DNA of 64,000 bases from JAZKBN01 sp040388605 (GTDB lineage: Bacteria; Bacteroidota; Bacteroidia; Cytophagales; Flexibacteraceae). The notes beneath the pieces are model-generated. The model was not told the DNA's origin. It was given only the letters and a program-made list of their open reading frames with translations, and did no database searches. This document shows, piece after piece, positions 57,874-64,000 of this stretch. Position 1 is the first letter of the stretch. Each line of letters begins with the position of its first letter. The stretch lies in the NCBI GenBank assembly GCA_040388605.1, contig JAZKBN010000044.1:1-64000 (forward strand), written 5' to 3'. The position numbers and the translations under genes were made by a program.

Positions 57874-57917
57874 ATTCCCGCAGCAAAACATGTAATTACA
57901 TACTTTACTGCGGGAAT
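57874..57917 (-). terminator. Hairpin between the GH16-fold lipoprotein and GH3 genes
   Basis: A perfect 10-bp repeat (ATTCCCGCAG at 57874-57883 and CTGCGGGAAT at 57908-57917) with a 24-nt loop begins 33 nt after the upstream stop and ends 36 nt before the GH3 ATG. There is no strong T-run, so partial termination or mRNA processing is also possible. Confidence 0.55.
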
Positions 57918-57950
57918 TATTAATCAAGGTAGAAACCGGAAATAAAATAA

Positions 57951-58889
57951 TTACCAGGGCTTATAGCTATAGCCCGATAATACCAATTCCTTATCAGTGG
58001 TAATTGATTTGTTTGGCATACCAATTCCGTTAGGGGCAAAGAAGACAAATATTGCCTTGGTACCAACTAAAGGTTTAGGTATAAGTATCGGGTCAGATTT
58101 AGCGCCGTTATAACCGGGCTTTGTAACAGGAACGGTCGGTTTCAAAGTCCATTTAGCAATGGGAATATTCTTAGGCAATGTATCGCCGGGGTTCCACTCG
58201 GGAGTTGAAACATTGAATGTGGTAAATTCCACATAATTAAGGCGCCATTTAATGCGGTGCAGGATATACGGAGATTCGGCACGCTTGCCAATAAACTTAC
58301 CAAAAATCCTGTCGGAGGTATTAACATCCAAAACAGGTGCAACTGAATACAGCAACGAAGCAGTATCTGTAGTTCCGGTGTAATTGTTCATGGCTATTTC
58401 AAGCTGAGAATTAGCCTGGGTGGCACTGGGGTTATAAGTGCTGAATGAAAATGCAATGCTTGTATCAAGATTCGCAGCATAATCAGAGCGCATACGGAAC
58501 ATATAAGTACCATAGCCCACATCTTCACGCGAGGTAATAGCTGTGCCGTACCATTTTCCGCCGTTAAAAGACACACGCATGTGCAGAGCTTTGGTAGGGT
58601 CGATGTAAATATTGCGGCTGAGGTTGCTGAACAGGTAGTTCGTGGAAGTTGCCCCATTACCTACTATATCTGTACTGTCGATATCCCAGGCATAATAAGT
58701 ATCAGCCAATTTGACGCCGAAACCCAAACTATCCCTCTGAAAGTGAATAGGATTTGCATCGCTTGTATCAGGAGTACAACCGCTAATAAAAGGAAGCGCT
58801 CCGAAAACAGCCAAACCAAGCGTTAATACAGCCAGGCTGCGTAACTTAAGTCCCTTAATTGTTCTGCTTAAACTTTTGTTGATTATCAT
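57951..58889 (-). CDS. GH16-fold lipoprotein lacking catalytic residues
   Basis: A 312-residue lipoprotein with a lipobox at Phe-Ile-Ser-Gly-Cys (about residue 38). The mature part resembles a GH16/concanavalin jelly roll, with Gly-Tyr-Gly-Thr-Tyr-Met-Phe-Arg-Met-Arg matching the strand before the active site. Where catalytic GH16 enzymes have Glu-x-Asp-x-x-Glu, this protein reads Gln-Leu-Glu-Ile-Ala-Met, so both catalytic Glu are gone. It more likely binds than cuts glucan, like a surface glycan-binding protein. It sits between the GH3 gene and a T9SS carbohydrate-binding-like gene on the same strand. GH16 relationship is inferred by eye. Confidence 0.72.
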   Translation of the reverse strand: MIINKSLSRTIKGLKLRSLAVLTLGLAVFGALPFISGCTPDTSDANPIHFQRDSLGFGVKLADTYYAWDIDSTDIVGNGATSTNYLFSNLSRNIYIDPTKALHMRVSFNGGKWYGTAITSREDVGYGTYMFRMRSDYAANLDTSIAFSFSTYNPSATQANSQLEIAMNNYTGTTDTASLLYSVAPVLDVNTSDRIFGKFIGKRAESPYILHRIKWRLNYVEFTTFNVSTPEWNPGDTLPKNIPIAKWTLKPTVPVTKPGYNGAKSDPILIPKPLVGTKAIFVFFAPNGIGMPNKSITTDKELVLSGYSYKPW

Positions 58890-58959
58890 CGATTAATTGG
58901 CGGGTCATGTATTTGGCCTGAATGCACGGGGCAAATGCGGACTCAATTGGTTGATAATT

Positions 58960-58997
58960 CAATCGGCCTTTTCACAGTTATGGGAAAAGGCCGATTG
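58960..58997. terminator. Strong hairpin after the T9SS CBM-like gene
   Basis: CAATCGGCCTTTTC at 58960-58973 pairs perfectly with GAAAAGGCCGATTG at 58984-58997 around a 10-nt loop. A run of nine T follows on the plus strand (an A-run before the hairpin for minus-strand transcripts). It lies 26 nt downstream of the minus-strand gene's stop. Confidence 0.75.
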
Positions 58998-59023
58998 CCA
59001 TTATTTTTTTTTAATTCTGAGAG

Positions 59024-61012
59024 CTATTGAACAATAGATACCTTTTGCTGCAATTCAGCGCCATTATTACGAATGGCTTTCAGAATATACATTCCGGGAG
59101 TAAGTCCACTGACGTTAATAGTGGTCTTATTTGCAGAACCTTTGGCCGGAAGCTCTGATTTCATAAGCCTGCCCTGTACATCTACAAGATCCAGTGATTT
59201 TACATCTGCATCATTACCAAGGAAAACATCTAACTGATCGGCAGCAGGGTTTGGACCTACTGTAAATACAACTGAAGTTTGTTCAGGCGCTGTTCCTGCA
59301 ACCGGGTTACAGGCAGCTAGGTTTTGCGCAAAGCGCGGACCCCAAAGATTGTCATATACGAAGTTATCAGTCATTCTAACGCCGGGAGCAAATTGCAAAG
59401 ACGCGACATTGCAACGTGCTAAAACCTGAGCGTTGGGAGTTGCAAGCTGGTTTTTACTGAAAATAACATTCTCCCATTGATTTACTTTATTGGTAAATCC
59501 TACGAAAGTACCAACTTGTAAAGGCTTTCCGGCTTGAACAGTACCCGGATCGTGCACTCCTATTGTTACTGTATTACCCGGGTAATAACTAAATACCTTC
59601 ATGCTGAAGCGGGCCGAACCATCCATATATTTGGCAAGGTTCATCATTGCTCCGCCGGTGTTCATCCAAATGTAATCAGTTAATTCAGTAGACCTTGAAT
59701 AAGCCAGTACGTTTGGCGACGTATTCGCTGTATCGACCGTTGTAGTCGGATTAGAAGATAGTGCCATTACACCATCGGGGTTAGTATAACATATCCGACG
59801 GTTTTGATCAAAATCATCCCACAGATATTCCTTTGAAGTCAGAATTGGCGGTTGTATAATATTGGGGCCCCTGATTTCGTCTATATAAACTTCCGCCCTG
59901 TCCGGGTTACTGGAATTAAACTGAAACGTAAGCGCATCAATCATTCCGTCAGTTATATCAGCATCCGGACGTTCGTGGAAAGTAAGAATTAAATCAACCC
60001 ATTGTCCTGCAGGAAGCTGACCGACAGGCTCCCACCATACTGTGTGCCTGCCCTTTGGCCAACCCTGTATTGATGCCTGATTAATAAAAGTAGCATCTAT
60101 CCTGGTACCGGGGTAAACTGCATATATTTTAATCCTAAGTTTCTTACTTCCGCGAACCAGGCCTGTCATTGAAGCAGCAGGCATTGTGCCATCGAAAGTA
60201 ACTTTGAATCCGTCGTACTGTACTTGCCCGTTATAATTACGGGTATAGTGTGCACAGAATGGTGATGAATTAACAGCATCAGGGTGAGGATTTGGTACAC
60301 CCCATTCCATTTGCCCGTCAGCACTTGCAAAGTTAAGTAAGCGCACGTCTTCATAATTCTGAAGCATAATTTCCGGATCAGCAGGAGTAACTACGTTCGT
60401 AGTTTCAGGCAATTGAAAATCATCAAATGCCCAAGTCCTGATATCCTGGATTGGACCTGCCGTATAGTTAGGAGCAACCATCAAAACAAACTGCGTAATA
60501 TAATCCGGCTGAGTAGCGTTCCCGGCAATTGGAGTACAGTCAACATTAAATGTTAACAATTCCCATGCATGTGCAACAGTTGTAGTTGCTTTAACCTGCA
60601 TGTAGCGGCCGGCAGGATAATTTGTAGCAGTGGCCAGATTACTGTCTTCAATAGACATTGTAACATTCAACCCTGCCTTTGGGCTATACACTTTTATCTT
60701 GATAAACTTGCTGGCTGCACCACGTGCGTAAGCAGACATGTCAGATATAGTACCATGAACGGAGATACGAATCACATCATAGGTAGCATCTGAACGGTCA
60801 TAGTTTAAAACACCTGCCGATGTATTAATACCGGTACGAGATGGATTAGCGCCCCGGGAAAGAGTACCCTGCCCTGTTGCCACAGCAGGATAAAACACCC
60901 TTGGGTTAGTCGGAGTAGTGGGATTTTCGAAATTATCCCAAACCACCTGGGCATTGCTGCTTGATACAGCCAGGCCCAATGCCGCAACAATTAAAAATAA
61001 GAGCTTTTTCAT
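59024..61012 (-). CDS. T9SS-sorted protein with three carbohydrate-binding-like domains
   Basis: A 662-residue secreted protein with a signal peptide (about 1-21, ending Asn-Ala-Gln). Three related jelly-roll domains (about 22-205, 215-395 and 400-570) each open with Trp/Asn-(Asp/Tyr)-(Asn/Glu/Asp)-Phe/Asp and contain a Lys-Ile-Lys/Lys-Val-(Tyr/Phe)-(Ser/Ala) strand and a final (Phe/Ile/Tyr)-Asp-(Asp/Glu/Asn) strand. This layout resembles CBM-type domains of family 4/11/22 fold and matches the N-terminal domains of the upstream GH26 protein. The last 75 residues are a type A sorting domain (Val-Gly-Pro-Asn-Pro-Ala-Ala-Asp). It is 38 nt downstream of the GH26 gene, so they probably form an operon. 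Confidence 0.85.
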   Translation of the reverse strand: MKKLLFLIVAALGLAVSSSNAQVVWDNFENPTTPTNPRVFYPAVATGQGTLSRGANPSRTGINTSAGVLNYDRSDATYDVIRISVHGTISDMSAYARGAASKFIKIKVYSPKAGLNVTMSIEDSNLATATNYPAGRYMQVKATTTVAHAWELLTFNVDCTPIAGNATQPDYITQFVLMVAPNYTAGPIQDIRTWAFDDFQLPETTNVVTPADPEIMLQNYEDVRLLNFASADGQMEWGVPNPHPDAVNSSPFCAHYTRNYNGQVQYDGFKVTFDGTMPAASMTGLVRGSKKLRIKIYAVYPGTRIDATFINQASIQGWPKGRHTVWWEPVGQLPAGQWVDLILTFHERPDADITDGMIDALTFQFNSSNPDRAEVYIDEIRGPNIIQPPILTSKEYLWDDFDQNRRICYTNPDGVMALSSNPTTTVDTANTSPNVLAYSRSTELTDYIWMNTGGAMMNLAKYMDGSARFSMKVFSYYPGNTVTIGVHDPGTVQAGKPLQVGTFVGFTNKVNQWENVIFSKNQLATPNAQVLARCNVASLQFAPGVRMTDNFVYDNLWGPRFAQNLAACNPVAGTAPEQTSVVFTVGPNPAADQLDVFLGNDADVKSLDLVDVQGRLMKSELPAKGSANKTTINVSGLTPGMYILKAIRNNGAELQQKVSIVQ

Positions 61013-61050
61013 AGTTAATCCGGTTAAATAAATAAGGACTCGGGTGTATC

Positions 61051-64000
61051 TTATTCAACCACGTTCAAGTGCCCCCACATAAACGGACGCTCATTGAAAC
61101 CAGGTTTTTCGCTGTTCCAGTAAATCTGGCTCTTACGGCCTTTCATGTCGCCGTTGTCGATGGCAATTTCAGCAGTAATTACTGTGCCTGCTTTAATTGG
61201 CTTTGCACCAAGCTCAGCATAAGGAATGCGGGCTTCAATGCTATAACCATCGGCAGTCTTTGTTGTTTTAACATTTGCGCCGGCAAGCTTGCTTGCTTTG
61301 GCCCAGCTGTAAACGTAGGGCTGTGCGGTAGCCTTAATAATGATGTGGTAATCACCTTCGCCAAGAGAGGCACGGGCAGAATCGGCACCGGTATTTAAGC
61401 CAAGTGCAAATTCAATAGCATCACCATTCCAAACGTCGCCGTTTTCATTCTTGTTCTCAAGCGGATCTTCGTCGGTAACTTCACCGGCAAGATATATGGC
61501 TTCGTTATCGTAAGATACGCGGAAGCTGCTGTTTTTAACGAGTATGCTTTGGCCTGTGTATTCGTCGGTATTTACAACACCGTCTACTTTTTGGCTTGCG
61601 GCACGAACAGTCATAGTAGCAGATTTACGCTTGGTGTTGCGGCTCATCTGGTTTTTAATGCGCAGGCGCTCATCACGTTTGGCAGCAGCAGGAATACGTG
61701 CTTCAGTAACCTGTATGTCGTTCAGGTTAGGGAACTCATCCTTAAACTTAGCAGGCACATTGGTAAGGCCTTTGTAACTGCTGCGGGTATAAGGATCAAG
61801 CATAATTTGCTTCCATGCTTCAGCAGCCTTAGGGTTGCTGTTCACACGCCAATCCACTTCCTTGTTAATATAGAAGTAGTTATAGTTTTTAATCCTTGGG
61901 AATAGGCGCTTTAAGTCGTCCTGCATATCAAGAATCCATTGAGCTTTGTCGCCGCCTTTTTCATTACAGGCAAACTCGCCGATTTGTAAAGGCTTGTTCG
62001 GGAATGCCTTAGCCATTTTAATGTAGTGGTTTCCGAATACCTCGCGGAAGGTACCCCACCAGCTGCCCTGACCCGGCAAATCGTTCTCGCCCCAGTTGTA
62101 ACCGTCAATTGAAACCCAATCAACGTAGTCATCGCCGGGATAGCAAAGGTAAGGGTCGTTCCAAGGGTTGTCTTTTTCGCTCGGTACGCCACCGTTGTTC
62201 ATACACCATACGAACTGTACGTTTTTAGCACCGGCCTTGCGGAAAATATCAACAATGTGTTTCCATGCCTTTTTGTGGCGATCAACACCTGCTTCTTTGC
62301 CGTTCAATACGGTGCTCCAAGGGTACCAGTTACCGTTAAATTCGTGGAATATACGAAGTTGAACAGTTCCTTTTGCCTTAGCAGCCGCTTCAGCATATTG
62401 TTGCAGGTAGTCGTCATACTTGCCGTTGATAATTGATGCAAGGTTAACTTCTTCACCTGCAGGAAGGCCTTTTTTAGCTTCCCATACAATGTGAGGAATA
62501 CAACCGCTGGCATGAATGCGGGCAATGTCTTCGCTCTTGAACTTATCGTTCCAACCTTCGTACCACATAACTGATGCAGGTTTGCGACCGGTTACAGTCG
62601 CATACTGGTTGCGTAAAGTTACCGGGCGACCGGGCATAAACACACCTGTAAATACGCCGCCAATGCTGTCGGCATTTTCATCAAGCGCTGATACGGTTTC
62701 TAAAGAGATATCGCGTTTGTTGTGCGGATTATCTGCTTTACCGGCGTAAGGAGCAATTTTAATATCGTCAATTACAAGGTTGGCAGAGCCCTCACCCTGG
62801 AATTGTATTTGCTTAATGCTTTGTGGGTTAACACCATGGCCTGCAAAATCGAAAGCTGAAAGCGGGATAATTACCTTGTTCCAGCCGTTGATGTATTCGT
62901 CAGTAGGAATCCACATATTGCTCAGGGCAAGGTATGAACCTTTTTGAGCGTAGTCTTCAAGGCCGATTACCATAGGAAGACCATCATCAGGCTTACCAAG
63001 GTTTTTAACACGCATCTGGAGCGCGCCGTTTTTAACCTGGGCGCTGATGTCTGCAGGAACCCAATCGGTCCAGCTGAAACCCCAGCTGATATACTTACAA
63101 TCGTTGGTCTTATTCCAGCTGTAAGCAATAGAAGAAGTACCTTCGAATTTATCTGATTGAATAACAGCAACTTCTTTGCAGTTATCTTTATCTACACCCC
63201 AGGCACCGGCAGGAAGCTCATCTTTAAAGAGGGTAATTGTACCGCTTGGATTAGCAGACCCGTCTTTATTAGTGGCAGCTTTAGCAGGAGCATTGGCATC
63301 TTTGTAACGCTTATAAGCCTCAGCTATTTCACCTTCGAACTTAATAAAGCGGATATCGTCTATATATACGTTACCAACGCCTTCAAAGTTCATTTTTATT
63401 TGCTTTAAATTTCCGGCGGCAACTTTTGCCTTGGCAAAGTTGAACTCCACCATAGGAATTGCCACGTGAACCCAGCGGTTATCGAAGTTTTGTATGGGAT
63501 CGTCGATGAAACGGTGGTTCAGGCTTACGAAAGTATTTTTCTCAGCGTAGTCTTCGAAACCAAGGATAATGGAAAGGTCTTTTACAGGCTCACCTACATT
63601 TTTGATGTACATGCTTAAAGCCAACTTACCAACCTGGTCTTCCATATCAACGGGAGCCCAGTTGGTCCAGGTTCCGCCAATACCAATAAACGGACAGTCG
63701 CCTTTCTTGTTCCAGTTCAGCTTAAGGGCAGTTTTGCCTTCATAAACATCTTCGTTGCTGAAAGAGAAGTCTTTACAGTTATTTTTTTCGAAGCCCCAAC
63801 CGTTCGGCCACTCGTCGCCATAAATGACGCCCAAGCCGTTTTCCGATTCGTCTCCTTCCGCATCAGCCAACGCGCTCAGCGAGTCTGATTTAAGCGGGCG
63901 ATACACGCCGCCGCTCAGGTCGTCGTCCAGGGGGGCGTCGTCCAGGCTTAGCTTCAGCACGTTCTTACAGCCGGCGAAGAGAATGATTCCGGCCGCGAAA
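61051..64000 (-). CDS. GH26 glycanase lipoprotein with CBM-like and CBM9 domains, 5' partial
   Basis: The frame stays open to the window edge, so the start is outside; the visible upstream residues Ile-Leu-Phe-Ala-Gly-Cys form a lipobox. Two CBM11/CIA30-like domains (about 45-215 and 225-410, counted from the GTG at 63960) precede a GH26 domain (about 425-720). Acid/base Glu540 lies in His-Glu-Phe-Asn-Gly and nucleophile Glu662 in Gln-Ile-Gly-Glu-Phe. A C-terminal CBM9-like domain (about 775-965) follows. GH26 members cut mannan, beta-1,3-xylan or mixed-linkage glucan; neighbouring GH16 and GH3 favour a glucan, but this is inference. It starts the visible glycan operon. Confidence 0.92.
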   Translation of the reverse strand, partial: FAAGIILFAGCKNVLKLSLDDAPLDDDLSGGVYRPLKSDSLSALADAEGDESENGLGVIYGDEWPNGWGFEKNNCKDFSFSNEDVYEGKTALKLNWNKKGDCPFIGIGGTWTNWAPVDMEDQVGKLALSMYIKNVGEPVKDLSIILGFEDYAEKNTFVSLNHRFIDDPIQNFDNRWVHVAIPMVEFNFAKAKVAAGNLKQIKMNFEGVGNVYIDDIRFIKFEGEIAEAYKRYKDANAPAKAATNKDGSANPSGTITLFKDELPAGAWGVDKDNCKEVAVIQSDKFEGTSSIAYSWNKTNDCKYISWGFSWTDWVPADISAQVKNGALQMRVKNLGKPDDGLPMVIGLEDYAQKGSYLALSNMWIPTDEYINGWNKVIIPLSAFDFAGHGVNPQSIKQIQFQGEGSANLVIDDIKIAPYAGKADNPHNKRDISLETVSALDENADSIGGVFTGVFMPGRPVTLRNQYATVTGRKPASVMWYEGWNDKFKSEDIARIHASGCIPHIVWEAKKGLPAGEEVNLASIINGKYDDYLQQYAEAAAKAKGTVQLRIFHEFNGNWYPWSTVLNGKEAGVDRHKKAWKHIVDIFRKAGAKNVQFVWCMNNGGVPSEKDNPWNDPYLCYPGDDYVDWVSIDGYNWGENDLPGQGSWWGTFREVFGNHYIKMAKAFPNKPLQIGEFACNEKGGDKAQWILDMQDDLKRLFPRIKNYNYFYINKEVDWRVNSNPKAAEAWKQIMLDPYTRSSYKGLTNVPAKFKDEFPNLNDIQVTEARIPAAAKRDERLRIKNQMSRNTKRKSATMTVRAASQKVDGVVNTDEYTGQSILVKNSSFRVSYDNEAIYLAGEVTDEDPLENKNENGDVWNGDAIEFALGLNTGADSARASLGEGDYHIIIKATAQPYVYSWAKASKLAGANVKTTKTADGYSIEARIPYAELGAKPIKAGTVITAEIAIDNGDMKGRKSQIYWNSEKPGFNERPFMWGHLNVVE

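Overview
The window reads as part of a Bacteroidota genome, probably a Chitinophagales/Sphingobacteriales/Cytophagales-type environmental lineage and probably a draft or metagenome-derived assembly. The signs are several proteins ending in type IX secretion (T9SS) type A sorting domains, a TonB-dependent receptor with an N-terminal carboxypeptidase-like domain, lipoproteins, KdsB (Kdo-type LPS), a membrane-bound pyrophosphatase, and start codons without clear Shine-Dalgarno sequences. A run of 10 N and a 42-nt GC-rich insert that looks foreign both fall inside one giant gene, which points to assembly trouble there.

Left part (about 0.4-9.6 kb): an outer-membrane-like protein; then, on the minus strand, kdsB, mltG, a PASTA-domain protein and a T9SS-sorted protein (cell-envelope genes); then, on the plus strand, a DUF4349-type lipoprotein and a long acyl-CoA dehydrogenase. 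From 9.7 to 14.8 kb all genes are minus strand: three related small beta-barrel-like proteins in tandem, then two copies of a two-gene module in which a CCxCG lipoprotein is coupled through a TAATG overlap to an exported partner. From 14.9 to 24.5 kb a minus-strand group holds a FlgD-type secreted protein, a T9SS-sorted OB-fold-like protein, a lipoprotein and a TonB-dependent receptor.

Middle (25.0-30.9 kb): hppA (K+-dependent signature), a helix-hairpin-helix protein, a pentapeptide-repeat protein, a ComF-family phosphoribosyltransferase and a GNAT-like protein.

Right part (31.1-64.0 kb), all minus strand: a surface-protein and glycan locus. In transcription order it has a GH26-containing lipoprotein (5' end outside the window), a T9SS-sorted carbohydrate-binding-like protein, a GH16-fold lipoprotein that lacks the catalytic triad, a GH3 glucosidase, a giant LamG/Ig-like T9SS adhesin of about 4,300 residues, a second LamG protein (1840 aa), a GH16 glucanase with discoidin-like domains and a T9SS signal, and a delta-60 repeat protein. 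The likely combined role is binding and degrading beta-glucan-type polysaccharide at the cell surface. No SusC/SusD pair is visible.

The main result is that three apparently separate reading frames between 41.9 and 54.8 kb are one gene. Removing a 42-nt insert bounded by a 9-bp direct repeat restores the frame and the repeat consensus exactly, and the 10-N gap cannot be the true gap length because it is not a multiple of three. No tRNA, rRNA, CRISPR array, prophage or insertion sequence was seen.
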